NCBI GenBank assembly: GCA_020025195.1
Contig: JAHHSN010000001.1
Coordinates: 1 to 64,000 of the forward strand
DNA: 64,000 bases
Direction of reading: 5' to 3'
From: Angelakisella sp.
GTDB taxonomy: Bacteria; Bacillota; Clostridia; Oscillospirales; Ruminococcaceae
Shown: positions 43,191 to 52,287 of the stretch, piece after piece
Numbering within the stretch: position 1 is the first letter of the stretch
How the letters are laid out: each line of letters starts with the position of its first letter
Program-made: the position numbers and the translations under genes
The notes under the pieces: model-generated
The model's input: the letters and a program-made list of their open reading frames with translations, nothing else
What the model was told of the DNA's origin: nothing
Database searches by the model: none

Positions 43191-44771
43191 ATGGAACAAC
43201 AGAATCTTTGTCCGCACTGCTTTTCCCTTCTGGAGGAGGGGGAGACAGTCTGCCCGGAATGCGGGCTGACGGCGGCTTCCCGAAACCCGGAGGACCTTCT
43301 TCCGATTGGAACGGTGTTGGGCGGGCGGTTTCAGGTGGGCCGGTCGGTGCACCGCAATTCTCTCCTTGCCATCTATCTCGCGTGGGATATGGAAAAGGGA
43401 AGAAAGGTGAGCCTGGAGGAGTTTTTCCCGAAGTTCCTCACCCGCGCCGAGGACGGCTGCGACACCATTTTGTCGGATGACGGCCGTGCCGAGTACCAGA
43501 CGATGGTCTCCGATCTTCATGACCGCTGGAAGCGCCTTATCCCGCTGACCCACAAGGCACTCCTTAAGACCGTACAGCTCTTTTCCGCAAATGGAACCAT
43601 CTACCGGGTGACCGAGTGCAGGCAGCTCATTTCTCTGGAGAAATATCTGGCCAAGAGGGAGGGACCTCTTGCACCCGCGGATGCCAAGCTCCTGATGGTC
43701 CCGGTGATTTCGCTGCTTTCCCAGATGCATAATATGGGCCTTACCCACTGCGGCATTTCCCCGGAAAATATCCGGATGGATTCTGCGGGGCGGGTCTATG
43801 TGGTCGGTTTCGCGCTCCCCGAGCTTCGCACCCGCGGCAGCGGCATCGAAGCGGAGCTTTATGAGGGGTACAGCGCGCCGGAGCAGTATTCCAAGGCGCT
43901 CTGGCAGGGCGAATGGACCGATATCTATTCGGTCGGGGCCGTGTTTTACCGGCTCTTTTCCGGCAAGACCCCGGTCTCTGCGGAGAAACGGGGAGAAAAA
44001 GATCCGCTTGTGCCCATTGCGAGTCTCTGTCCGGAGCTTCCCGATTATCTCTCGGATGCCGTGATGCGCGCGATGGAATATGATAAAAAATTCCGCTTTA
44101 AGTCGATGGAGCAGCTTTCAGCCGCCTTCCTCAGCGAAAACAGCGCCGATACCGCGGTGTTTCGCCCGGAGCAGGCGGCACGTCCCGCCGAAAAAAAGAC
44201 CGTTCAGAGCCTTTGGCAAAAACCAACGGTCAAATGGGCGGGTCTGGGACTTTTGGCGGTCAGTCTCATCATCAATGTGATTTTTGCGATCTCGCTCTTT
44301 GGACCGTCTGCGGCCCCGCCGGAGACCCCCAAGGTCAATATGGTGGAGTGGGATTTTACCGGTTATTATCTGGAGGCCATTAAGGAACGCTTGGCGGCGA
44401 TGCCGGGCTATTCCTTTGAGTACCGCTATGAGCAGAACGAGGAACTTCCGGCCGGAGTGATCGTTCGTCAGTCCCTTACCGTGGGGCAGGTGCTGCCGGA
44501 GGACGGCAAGCTGGTGCTTTATGTAAGCCGCGGCCCCTCGACGGTGCCGATGCCGGATCTTTTGGGCGCCAATGAGACCTATGCCATGCGGCGTCTCTCC
44601 GACCAGAAAATACAGTATTCCGTGGAGTATGACTCCAACCCCGAGACCGGCGGGGAGGAGGGAACGGTGGTCAGTACCAGCATCGGCCCGGGCGACCCTG
44701 TTCATACCAAGGAAAGCGCCACGGCGGATACCGTCGTTATCACCATCAAAAAAACCGACCCATATGTTTAA
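43191..44771 (+). CDS. Zinc-ribbon/pseudokinase/PASTA-like membrane protein
   Basis: 526 residues. A zinc ribbon CPHC...CPECG (residues 7-24), a Ser/Thr-kinase-like domain (about 40-315), a membrane span (about 349-371), and two PASTA-like extracellular repeats (about 380-525, NPETGGEEGTVVSTSIGPGD). The kinase fold is clear (YSAPEQY, DIYSVGAVFYRLFSGKTP) but the catalytic residues are not: VSLEEFFP has Glu76 for the VAIK Lys, HCGISPEN has Gly188 for the HRD Asp, and VVGFALPEL has Gly for the DFG Asp; Asn193 remains. So it is predicted to be catalytically dead, perhaps a muropeptide-sensing scaffold. GGAGG precedes ATG 43191. Confidence 0.8.
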   Translation: MEQQNLCPHCFSLLEEGETVCPECGLTAASRNPEDLLPIGTVLGGRFQVGRSVHRNSLLAIYLAWDMEKGRKVSLEEFFPKFLTRAEDGCDTILSDDGRAEYQTMVSDLHDRWKRLIPLTHKALLKTVQLFSANGTIYRVTECRQLISLEKYLAKREGPLAPADAKLLMVPVISLLSQMHNMGLTHCGISPENIRMDSAGRVYVVGFALPELRTRGSGIEAELYEGYSAPEQYSKALWQGEWTDIYSVGAVFYRLFSGKTPVSAEKRGEKDPLVPIASLCPELPDYLSDAVMRAMEYDKKFRFKSMEQLSAAFLSENSADTAVFRPEQAARPAEKKTVQSLWQKPTVKWAGLGLLAVSLIINVIFAISLFGPSAAPPETPKVNMVEWDFTGYYLEAIKERLAAMPGYSFEYRYEQNEELPAGVIVRQSLTVGQVLPEDGKLVLYVSRGPSTVPMPDLLGANETYAMRRLSDQKIQYSVEYDSNPETGGEEGTVVSTSIGPGDPVHTKESATADTVVITIKKTDPYV

Positions 44772-44800
44772 AAAAGGGGGGCTTCGGCTCGCCTTTTTTG
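44766..44800 (+). terminator. Terminator after the kinase-like gene
   Basis: AAAAAAGG...GGC-TTCG-GCT...CCTTTTTT hairpin with an inner bulge, ending TTTTTTGTTTTG. Confidence 0.6.
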
Positions 44801-44831
44801 TTTTGCGACGGTTCTTATCCGTGGTTTTGCA

Positions 44832-44860
44832 TTGACAAGCCCGGTGGGGAGTGGTACCCT
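44832..44860 (+). promoter_or_regulatory. Promoter of the MATE transporter gene
   Basis: TTGACA (44832-44837), 17-nt spacer, TACCCT (44855-44860): perfect -35, poor -10. Confidence 0.5.
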
Positions 44861-44888
44861 CTAATAGATTAATTTCGGAGGCGGGAAG

Positions 44889-46244
44889 ATGAAAGAGAAA
44901 AAATTGCTGATGACGGAGGGGACAATCTGGAAAATCCTCGTCCGGTTTGCAACGCCGCTGTTTTTCGGCGGCCTTTTTCAGCAGCTCTATAACACGGTCG
45001 ATTCTTGGGTGGTCGGCAAATTCTGCGGGGATAACGCGCTCGCGGCGGTCAGTTCCTCGGGGAGTCTTTGCTTTCTCCTCATTGGATTCTTTCAGGGCGT
45101 CTTTGTCGGCGCCAGTGTTCTCATTTCCAGCCGGTATGGTGCGCAGGATGAGGAGGGTGTGGAAAAAGCTGTTCACACAACGGTGGTCTTTGCCTTTGCA
45201 ATGGGCGCTCTCCTTTCGGTGCTGGGTGTGATCTTTACACCGACCATTTTGGGTTGGATGGACGTTCCACCCAGTGTTATGCCGGAGTCGGTCCTCTATT
45301 TCAGAATCTACTGCGCGGGGCTTCTGGCGCTGGTGCTCTATAATACCACCAACGGCATCTTTCAGGCGCTGGGAGACAGCCGCCATCCCCTTTATTATCT
45401 CATCATCTCCTCGGTGGCGAATGTTGTTCTGGACCTTTATTTTGTCGCGGTGCTCGATTGGGGCGTCGGCGGCGCGGCGCTTGCGACCGTTCTCGGTCAG
45501 CTGCTCAGCGCGGTGCTTGGCTTTATCCACTTGATGAGCGGCCGCTTTGTGGTGAGAATCCGCCTCAGAAAGCTCATTCCCGACGCCGAGGTCTTTAAGC
45601 AGGTGGTGCACATCGGCTTCCCGAGCGGCGTGCAGAACAGCGTCATTTCCATTGCCAATCTGGTGGTGCAGTCTAATATCAATGCTTTCGGGGATAACGC
45701 GATGGCAGGCTGCGGCAGTTATTCCAAGGTGGAGGGCTTTGTTTTTCTGCCCATCATGAGCCTCACCATGGCTCTGACGACCTTCATCGGACAAAACCTC
45801 GGCGCGGGGCTTTCGGAGCGAGCAAGGCGGGGTGCCCGGATCGGCACCATCATGACGGTTACTCTTTCGGAGCTTTTCGGAGTGGCGATGTTCCTGTTCG
45901 CGCCGCAGCTGGTCAGCATCTTCAGCAAGACCCCCGAGGTCATTGCCTACGGCGTACAGCAGATGCGGGTGGAGTCCCTGTTCTGCTTCCTTCTCGGGTT
46001 TTCCCACGCCGGTGCTTCCATTCTCCGTGGGGCGGGACGTTCAATGCCGCCTATGACCATCATGCTTGCGGTCTGGTGCCTGTTCCGCATCCTCTATATT
46101 ACCGTGATGGTGCATTTTATCCCGGATATCACCGTGATTTTTACCGCCTATCCTGTCACATGGTGCATCAGCTCCATCCTCTTTTACATTGTGCTTAAAA
46201 AAGGAAACTGGTCCAACAGCGATGCCTTATGCGGTAACGGATAA
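44889..46244 (+). CDS. MATE-family multidrug/metabolite efflux transporter
   Basis: 451 residues with 12 hydrophobic segments in two similar halves. MATE marks: PLFFGGLFQQLYNTVDSWVVG in the first helix, and SSSGSLCFLLIGFFQGV. Drives efflux with Na+ or H+; substrate unknown. GGAGG lies before ATG 44889, and a strong terminator follows the stop. Confidence 0.93.
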   Translation: MKEKKLLMTEGTIWKILVRFATPLFFGGLFQQLYNTVDSWVVGKFCGDNALAAVSSSGSLCFLLIGFFQGVFVGASVLISSRYGAQDEEGVEKAVHTTVVFAFAMGALLSVLGVIFTPTILGWMDVPPSVMPESVLYFRIYCAGLLALVLYNTTNGIFQALGDSRHPLYYLIISSVANVVLDLYFVAVLDWGVGGAALATVLGQLLSAVLGFIHLMSGRFVVRIRLRKLIPDAEVFKQVVHIGFPSGVQNSVISIANLVVQSNINAFGDNAMAGCGSYSKVEGFVFLPIMSLTMALTTFIGQNLGAGLSERARRGARIGTIMTVTLSELFGVAMFLFAPQLVSIFSKTPEVIAYGVQQMRVESLFCFLLGFSHAGASILRGAGRSMPPMTIMLAVWCLFRILYITVMVHFIPDITVIFTAYPVTWCISSILFYIVLKKGNWSNSDALCGNG

Positions 46245-46249
46245 TCTTA

Positions 46250-46279
46250 AGAAAAAGCCCCCAGAATGGGGGCTTTTTC
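46250..46279. terminator. Bidirectional terminator between MATE and the DUF4363 gene
   Basis: GAAAAAGCCCCCA pairs with TGGGGGCTTTTTC around a short loop; it suits both converging transcripts. Confidence 0.85.
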
Positions 46280-46291
46280 TGTTTGTCGGAT

Positions 46292-46672
46292 TCAGAGAAG
46301 GGTGCGGTAACTGGGAGTCACCGATTCCAGAAGATATTTCATCATGAGGGAGATGGCGTCGAGATTGCTTAAAAGTTCCGGGTATTCCCCATGCTCCGCG
46401 AACGCCGAGAGCTCTACCAGATGCTCCATAATGGGGTCGAGATGATCGTGCGGTACATAGAGCATGAACCGTTGTTCAAGTGTTTCCCAGCGGTCGGAAA
46501 GTGCTTGGCATCGCTCGGTAAGCTCTGAAAGTGGGAGTGCTGTTGCCTCCTTACGGAGCTTTTCTACCTCAAGGGAAAGCGAGTCAATGGAGTTCTTCAT
46601 ATCCCACAGCGAAAAAATGCTGATTGAGAGGATAAGGAGAAGAATACAGACAGCACTGATGAGTCGCTTCAA
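46292..46672 (-). CDS. DUF4363-family membrane-anchored protein
   Basis: 126 residues: an N-terminal membrane segment (ISAVCILLLILSISIFSLW) and a helical, coiled-coil-prone body. Pattern and position next to a DUF421 gene fit DUF4363, a family found mainly in spore formers. Its start overlaps the DUF421 stop by 4 bp, so the two are made together. Function unknown. Confidence 0.7.
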   Translation of the reverse strand: MKRLISAVCILLLILSISIFSLWDMKNSIDSLSLEVEKLRKEATALPLSELTERCQALSDRWETLEQRFMLYVPHDHLDPIMEHLVELSAFAEHGEYPELLSNLDAISLMMKYLLESVTPSYRTLL

Positions 46673-47352
46673 GATTCTTCCTCCTTTTTGATGATTTCGG
46701 TGCTTCCATCGGAGTCAACGGTCATCAGAAAGATATCTCGCATGAGAACGTGATGACGTGCAGCCTCCTTTTGCAGCCAGCGGGTGTCCCGTCCTAAAGC
46801 AGTGAGGTTGTCATCCAGAATTTCCCCTTCGCTTATTACGGTGAGCGCGGGGGAATTTTTTGTAGGATCATCGGGGAGGGAAAGCTCTTCAGCAGAAGGG
46901 GTGCGGGCGAGAAATTTTTCATAGAGCGAGAGCTTTCCTGTTGTTTCTACTACGGCAAAATCCACGTCGGAGACCTTAAATATGCCATTTTGACGCAGTT
47001 GGGACATAAGGTCGTCAGCGGAAAAGCGCAGTTCCTTCATCTCCTTTTGATTGATCTTGCCATTCTGGATGATGACGATGGGTCGTCCGGAGACAAAGCG
47101 GCGGATTTTCCGGCTTTTAAGGCAGAGATAGGAGGCGACCACCTCAAACGAGATGAGAGACAGAATAGGAAGGAGACCGGCAAACATCGGAATCTCGCTC
47201 TCCTCGATAGGAAGGGTCGCAATATTGGAGATGAGGATGGCGACGACAAGATCCGATGGCTGCAGTTCACCCAACTGCCGTTTTCCCATCAGGCGGATGC
47301 CGAACACCAGGGTCAGATAGAGAATCAGTGTTCTTAAAAAAATAACCAGCAT
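46669..47352 (-). CDS. DUF421 (YetF-like) membrane protein
   Basis: 227 residues from ATG 47352, which follows AAGGAG; the longer frame to 47538 overlaps the divergent ger gene and is not supported. Three membrane spans in the first 85 residues (LRTLILYLTLVFGIRLMGKRQLG), then the conserved SGRPIVIIQNGKINQKEMKE and the soluble DUF421 domain with LRQNGIFKVSDVDFAVVE. DUF421 proteins occur in the spore inner membrane of Bacillus and one form raises spore resistance; the facing germination operon supports a spore role here. Confidence 0.85.
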   Translation of the reverse strand: MLVIFLRTLILYLTLVFGIRLMGKRQLGELQPSDLVVAILISNIATLPIEESEIPMFAGLLPILSLISFEVVASYLCLKSRKIRRFVSGRPIVIIQNGKINQKEMKELRFSADDLMSQLRQNGIFKVSDVDFAVVETTGKLSLYEKFLARTPSAEELSLPDDPTKNSPALTVISEGEILDDNLTALGRDTRWLQKEAARHHVLMRDIFLMTVDSDGSTEIIKKEEES

Positions 47353-47460
47353 CGTTTCCACTCCTTCACTTGCTCCTTCTATTATGAGCAGAGCCTTCTC
47401 ACATATTCGGAGTGGGCGAGGGGATACTTTTAGGGAACCCAAGACGAAAGGAGCCGGGAA

Positions 47461-48969
47461 ATGGATTCGGACTATAAAAAATTGGACCGGGAGCCGCCGA
47501 AGGAACCGCTGGATCAAGAGATTGAAGTGGTGCGGCAAAAGGTTACAGCTGGAATGAAAAATTCAGCGGATCTTATTCTGGACGATTATTCCGTAAACGG
47601 CGTCAAACTTTTGCTCATCATGTTTGATGGACTCGTTTCCAATCAGCAGGTGAGCGATTTTCTTCTCCGAACGCTGGAAGATATTCCAAAAGGAGAGAAC
47701 AGTCCGGAGAAACTCTGGAAATATCTCAGTAAGCGTCGGCTTATGAGCAGCGAAGCGAAAACAGTCACCGATTACCGGACACTTTTCAGCCTTGCGATGA
47801 GCGGTTTTGCCGTGGTGGTGATTGACGGAGTTGCGAAGGCACTTTCCCTCGGCTATCAGGGCTTCCAAACGAGAAGCGTCGGGGAGCCGACCGCTGAAAA
47901 GAACCTTCGCGGTTCCCGGGAAGGCTTTACGGAATCTAACAACACCAATACCGCGCTGGTGAGACGCCGGCTCAAGTCCCCGGATTTTATGGTGGAAAAC
48001 CTCACCATCGGGACCGTCAGCCAGACCAATGTCCGGCTTCTTTATATTAACGGGGTCGCCGATTCCCGGATGATCGACTCCATCCGAGGGGAGCTTATGA
48101 AAGCCAAAATGCCGGTACTTCTTGATTCCGGCTATCTTGAGCCCTTCCTCACCGAGGGACGGCGTTCCTTTTTTGGAGGGACGGGTGTGACCCAGCGTCC
48201 CGATACCTTAGCGGCAAAGCTGGTGGAGGGACGGTGCGGCATCATGGTGGACGGCAGTCCCTATGTGCTGGTGTCGCCCTACCTCTTTATGGAGCATTTC
48301 CAGAGTCTTGACGACTATACCGAACGCCCCTATTTTGCCGCCTTTGTCCGCATCCTCAAGCTGATCTCTTTTTTCCTTACCATCTTTCTGCCGGGGATTT
48401 ATGTGGCGGTGGTCTCTTTTCACCCGGAGCTTATCCCCCGGGCGCTTCTGGGGAGCTTTCTGCAGTCGGTTTCGGCAACGCCCATGCCGGTCATGACCGA
48501 GGCCTTGGTGCTGTTTCTCATCTATGAACTGCTCCGGGAGGCAGGATTGCGGCTTCCGGACGCCATCGGACACACCTTAAGCGTGGTGGGCGGCATCGTT
48601 CTGGGGGACGCGGCGGTTTCCGCGGGGCTTGTGGGCCTTCCACTTATGATCATCATTGCCCTTACCGCGGTCTGTTCTTTTGTGATCCCCACTCTCTATG
48701 AGACCGTCACCGTCCTGCGCTTCTTTTTTATCCTCATCGGCGGTCTTCTGGGACTGTATGGGATCTTTCTCGGATTCCTTCTCCTTTTGGTGGATCTCTG
48801 TTCACTGGAATCGCAGGGCGTCCCGGTGACAATGCCCATCGCACCGATCAAAGTGACTGCTTTTCGGGATCTCTTTTGGCGGGAGAGCTGGAAAAAACTT
48901 CAGAATAAGACCTTTTCCATTGCGGGATGTCGGGAGAAGGAGGAGAACCAAAATGGAAAAGCCGAATGA
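47461..48969 (+). CDS. Spore germinant receptor A subunit (GerA/GerKA family)
   Basis: 502 residues. A large N-terminal soluble domain (about 1-290), then five or so membrane spans (about 300-460). Family marks: FRPxYF-like ERPYFAAFVRILKLISFFLTIFLPGIYVAVVSFHPELIP, EALVLFLIYELLREAGLRLP, and a proline-rich junction. It senses germinants in the spore inner membrane with the B and C subunits. AAAGGAG precedes ATG 47461. A sigma-G-like pattern (ACATA, 47401; GATACTT, 47423) lies upstream, weakly. Confidence 0.93.
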   Translation: MDSDYKKLDREPPKEPLDQEIEVVRQKVTAGMKNSADLILDDYSVNGVKLLLIMFDGLVSNQQVSDFLLRTLEDIPKGENSPEKLWKYLSKRRLMSSEAKTVTDYRTLFSLAMSGFAVVVIDGVAKALSLGYQGFQTRSVGEPTAEKNLRGSREGFTESNNTNTALVRRRLKSPDFMVENLTIGTVSQTNVRLLYINGVADSRMIDSIRGELMKAKMPVLLDSGYLEPFLTEGRRSFFGGTGVTQRPDTLAAKLVEGRCGIMVDGSPYVLVSPYLFMEHFQSLDDYTERPYFAAFVRILKLISFFLTIFLPGIYVAVVSFHPELIPRALLGSFLQSVSATPMPVMTEALVLFLIYELLREAGLRLPDAIGHTLSVVGGIVLGDAAVSAGLVGLPLMIIIALTAVCSFVIPTLYETVTVLRFFFILIGGLLGLYGIFLGFLLLLVDLCSLESQGVPVTMPIAPIKVTAFRDLFWRESWKKLQNKTFSIAGCREKEENQNGKAE

Positions 48970-49954
48970 TAATATCAGCGCGCTGCAGCTGATGACGCTC
49001 CTGTTCCTTTCCGAATTATTTTGGCTGACCTCCTGGCCCCATCCCATGAAAAATCCTCTCACGGCCGCGGTCGGGGTGCTTTTTGTGACGGCGATCCTTT
49101 TCCTGATGCTCCTCACGATGGAAAAGCGGGATATTACGGCGGCGTTAAACCGCAGGGGCGTCCGCCTTCTCCTCTGGGCAACGTTCACGCTTCTCGCGGC
49201 GGAGACCGCCTTTCGCCTTTTGACGGTGCTTTCCCTTCTCATGGATGGGATGTTCGACCCCCTTATCGCGGTGCTGCTCCTTTTGGGAGCGCTTGCCTTT
49301 CTTTCCGGCTCCGGCATCGAGGCGTTGAGCCGGGCGTCCCTTATCATCACGTTTTTTGCGGTGATTTCGATGGCACTTCTGTCCGTCGGCGCTGTGGACC
49401 AGGGGAAAATAATCCATCTTGTTCCGCCGGAGCGCGGCATTGATTCGGCTTGGTCGCTCTTTCCCATGGGGAGTACCATCGGCGCAGAGCTTGTCCTCTA
49501 TCCCATCCTCAGTACCCGGGTCAAAAAGAAAAAGCCTCATCTCTATCGGTGGTTCCTTCTGGCGGGCGCCGCGGCGGGGGTCCTTCTTTTTCTTTTAGCG
49601 GCGCTTGTCCTTGGAAATCTCTCCGCCCGGAGCACCTATCCCATCTATGCCCTCTGCAAGACCACTGACCTCACGGCGCTTTCGGAGCTTTCACCGGTCT
49701 TTTGGTTCCTGCTTGTCTCCTCCGCGGGCATCCGCATGGGAATTTCCTTCACCTTGGCGACCGAGCTTTGGCCTTTGGAGCGCATGAAGCGCTCCGCCCG
49801 CCAGTGGTGCGAAAACGGCCTTTTGATGGTGATCCTTATTGCGGCGCATTTTGCCGGTGGGAGAAACAACTGGATGGCGCCGGTGCTGTTTGGAATGCTG
49901 CTCCTTTCCTGGGGTGCGCTTCTATGGAGCGGAAAGGGGGAGGTAAAGCAATGA
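48953..49954 (+). CDS. Spore germinant receptor B subunit (GerAB/GerKB permease family)
   Basis: 333 residues from ATG 48953 (GAAGGAGG upstream), overlapping the A-subunit stop by 17 nt. Ten hydrophobic segments, an APC-superfamily-like fold; opening ISALQLMTLLFLSELFWL. It is the likely germinant-binding transporter-like subunit. The ATGA at its end overlaps the C-subunit start. Confidence 0.9.
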   Translation: MEKPNDNISALQLMTLLFLSELFWLTSWPHPMKNPLTAAVGVLFVTAILFLMLLTMEKRDITAALNRRGVRLLLWATFTLLAAETAFRLLTVLSLLMDGMFDPLIAVLLLLGALAFLSGSGIEALSRASLIITFFAVISMALLSVGAVDQGKIIHLVPPERGIDSAWSLFPMGSTIGAELVLYPILSTRVKKKKPHLYRWFLLAGAAAGVLLFLLAALVLGNLSARSTYPIYALCKTTDLTALSELSPVFWFLLVSSAGIRMGISFTLATELWPLERMKRSARQWCENGLLMVILIAAHFAGGRNNWMAPVLFGMLLLSWGALLWSGKGEVKQ

Positions 49955-50943
49955 GGAAAATCCGGAAATTAATAGCTGCAGTTTTCCTGAGCCTTACACT
50001 TTTCGGCTGCGAGAATCGCTCCATTGAGCAGCGGCTGGTTGTCTCTTCCATGACGCTGGACCTTACCGAAACCCCGTGGAAGGTGCGACTTGAGATTCTA
50101 AAAGAGGAGGAAAATCTCTATCTTTCGGTCACCGGCAGCCGACTTTCGGAAATCGGCTCACATGTGGAGGCCCATTACGGCTATCCCATCTATTGGGGCG
50201 CGATGGAAAGCGTCGCGGTCTATGGCGTGCGGGACGGGGAGGAGATGAAGTCACTCCTTCTCATGCTGGCCGACCATCCACAGCTGAGCCGCAACCTTCA
50301 GATCGCGCTCTGCAAGGACCCCGAAAATCTCCTGAATGAAAAGCACGGAGGTCAGCAACTGGCCGCCCTCCTCACAGCCCACTACGCGCGGAGTCATGAT
50401 TACAGCCTTTGCGCAACCTTGGGCGGGCTTCTTTCCGAGGAGACCGGGAACCTCATTCCCATGGTGGAGGAAAAAGAGGATCAGCTTATCATAGAGGGAT
50501 TTGTGCCCTCTCACAGCGGGGATTATTCTGAGGTCTGGCAGGGGAACATGACGGCTTCCATGTTGCTGGGACAGCTGCCCAAGCAGACTAAAACAGTCAA
50601 GACCGAGGAGGGAGGCGCGGAGATCCTCTTTAAGAAAATGGGAACCCCTGCTTTGGTGAGAGGAAAACGGGGCGAGACCCGGCTTCTCTTTTCTCTCACA
50701 GCCGCGGTGGAAAGCACCGAACGCCCCGGTATGAGCAGGGAGAGCATGGAAAACGCCATCCGAAGTCATATTTTTGAAGAGCTGGAGGAAATGCGCCGAC
50801 AGGTTATGGAAAAGGGAAAAACCGATTTTCTCGGTGTGGGAAGACTTTCCCTCTGGTGGGACGATAAGACGCCGCCGCCCGAAAAGATCCCGTTTTCTCT
50901 TTCGGTGACCCTCCAGGACCCGAAGGAGCTTCTCCGAAAATAA
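49951..50943 (+). CDS. Spore germinant receptor C subunit lipoprotein (Ger(x)C family)
   Basis: 330 residues from ATG 49951. A lipoprotein signal AAVFLSLTLFGC, then the Ger(x)C body with NRSIEQRLVVSSMTLDLTE and the C-terminal domain ending in LSVTLQDPKELL. It is somewhat short for the family (often 360-400), mainly in the N-terminal domain. The frame is open upstream through the B gene, but the ribosome site (GGGGGAGG) marks 49951. Confidence 0.88.
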   Translation: MRKIRKLIAAVFLSLTLFGCENRSIEQRLVVSSMTLDLTETPWKVRLEILKEEENLYLSVTGSRLSEIGSHVEAHYGYPIYWGAMESVAVYGVRDGEEMKSLLLMLADHPQLSRNLQIALCKDPENLLNEKHGGQQLAALLTAHYARSHDYSLCATLGGLLSEETGNLIPMVEEKEDQLIIEGFVPSHSGDYSEVWQGNMTASMLLGQLPKQTKTVKTEEGGAEILFKKMGTPALVRGKRGETRLLFSLTAAVESTERPGMSRESMENAIRSHIFEELEEMRRQVMEKGKTDFLGVGRLSLWWDDKTPPPEKIPFSLSVTLQDPKELLRK

Positions 50944-51050
50944 AAGAAAGAGTCTATTTCGTAATTCCTAGCAGAAGAGCAGATTTTTTCTTGCCATATT
51001 AGGCGCAGGTGCGGTAACCATAAGGGAGGGGGATTCATTCTCCCAAGGGG

Positions 51051-52250
51051 GTGAAAAAACTGAAAAAAGGGCTTCGAGTATTATTTCTTATTGTCGCACT
51101 GCCGGTCATCACGATGCTCGCTTCGGCGGGCTACTGGCAGAGCGCTCTCCCCGATACATTTCTGATGATACGGGGAGATTCGATCCATCTCCCGGGCAGC
51201 GTAAGAGCGGTCTTTCTGGAGGAACCGGAACCACTTTCCCGGGAAATACCGCCAGAACAGAGCGCGGAGCTTTATCTGCCGTTCGGCGTCCCGGTCAAAA
51301 CGGTGACTGTTCGGATGGTGGATCGGGAATCGGTTTTGGTCTCAGGAAAACCATTCGGGATCAAGATGTTTACCGACGGTCTTATGGTGGTTGGAATGAG
51401 CGACATCACCGTGAACGGACGGCGGGTGAACCCCGGCAAGGAGGCGGGACTCAAGGTAGGGGATATCTTAGTCAGCGTGGACGGCGTTCCGCTTACCACC
51501 AATGAGCAGATCGGAAGACTGGTTGCAGGAAGTCAGGGGAGACGGATGCTTCTCCGCTACAAAAGGGATGAACAACTGCAAAAGACCTGGCTTGACCCGA
51601 TCATAAGCCCCGCGGACGGCAAATATCATATTGGGATATGGGTTCGGGACAGCTCCGCCGGCATCGGCACCATCACCTATTTTGATCTGGAGAACCGGAC
51701 CTTTACCGGGCTCGGTCACCCGGTCTGCGATGTGGACACGGGGGAGATCCTCTCGCTTTCCAGCGGGGAGGCAGTGGAGGCCTCTATTGTGGGATGCAGT
51801 CCCAGCCGCAGCGGTACGCCCGGAGAGCTGAAAGGCAGATTTGTCTGCTGCCGGGAATTCGCCACACTCATCAGCAATACCGAGCGGGGAGTTTTCGGAC
51901 GACTCACAGAAGACTGTTACCCGGAGGGAATTATCATGCCGGTGGCGCTTTCCCATGAGGTAAAAACAGGACGGGCGACCATTCTCACCACGGTGGATGG
52001 GACCGAACCCAAGGAGTATGATGTTAAAATCGAAAAGGTTCTCCGTGGCAGCACGAAAGGACAGAATATGATCATTAAGATCACAGATCCCGAGCTTCTC
52101 GGCAAGACGGGAGGTATATGTCAGGGAATGTCTGGGAGTCCCGTGCTCCAAAATGGCCGAATTGTAGGCGCTGTGACCCACGTTTTTGTAAATGATCCGA
52201 CAAGAGGATATGGTATCTTTATTGAGAATATGCTGGACGCGGCGGCGTAA
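51051..52250 (+). CDS. spoIVB: SpoIVB serine peptidase (S55)
   Basis: 399 residues. N-terminal membrane segment (about 7-30), PDZ domain (about 120-190, GLKVGDILVSVDGVPLTT), and the S55 peptidase domain with GLGHPVCD (catalytic His) and GICQGMSGSPVLQNG (catalytic Ser, near residue 361). SpoIVB is made in the forespore, crosses its membrane and triggers pro-sigma-K processing by SpoIVFB. GTG 51051 abuts an AAGGGG tract, so a start at CTG 51060 is possible. It precedes spo0A, as in Bacillus and most clostridia. Confidence 0.95.
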   Translation: MKKLKKGLRVLFLIVALPVITMLASAGYWQSALPDTFLMIRGDSIHLPGSVRAVFLEEPEPLSREIPPEQSAELYLPFGVPVKTVTVRMVDRESVLVSGKPFGIKMFTDGLMVVGMSDITVNGRRVNPGKEAGLKVGDILVSVDGVPLTTNEQIGRLVAGSQGRRMLLRYKRDEQLQKTWLDPIISPADGKYHIGIWVRDSSAGIGTITYFDLENRTFTGLGHPVCDVDTGEILSLSSGEAVEASIVGCSPSRSGTPGELKGRFVCCREFATLISNTERGVFGRLTEDCYPEGIIMPVALSHEVKTGRATILTTVDGTEPKEYDVKIEKVLRGSTKGQNMIIKITDPELLGKTGGICQGMSGSPVLQNGRIVGAVTHVFVNDPTRGYGIFIENMLDAAA

Positions 52251-52253
52251 ACG

Positions 52254-52287
52254 ATTCCCGGGCAGGATTTTCTGCCCGGGAATTTTT
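52254..52287 (+). terminator. Terminator of spoIVB
   Basis: ATTCCCGGGCAG (52254-52265) pairs with CTGCCCGGGAAT (52272-52283), followed by TTTTTATG. Confidence 0.88.

Noticed and set aside
44118..46007. 629-codon open frame antisense to the kinase-like and MATE genes
   Set aside because: Histidine/lysine/arginine-rich shadow translation spanning two real genes and a terminator.
47401..47429. Sigma-G-like promoter before the Ger operon
   Set aside because: Both elements are imperfect; mentioned in the gene entry but not listed as a feature.
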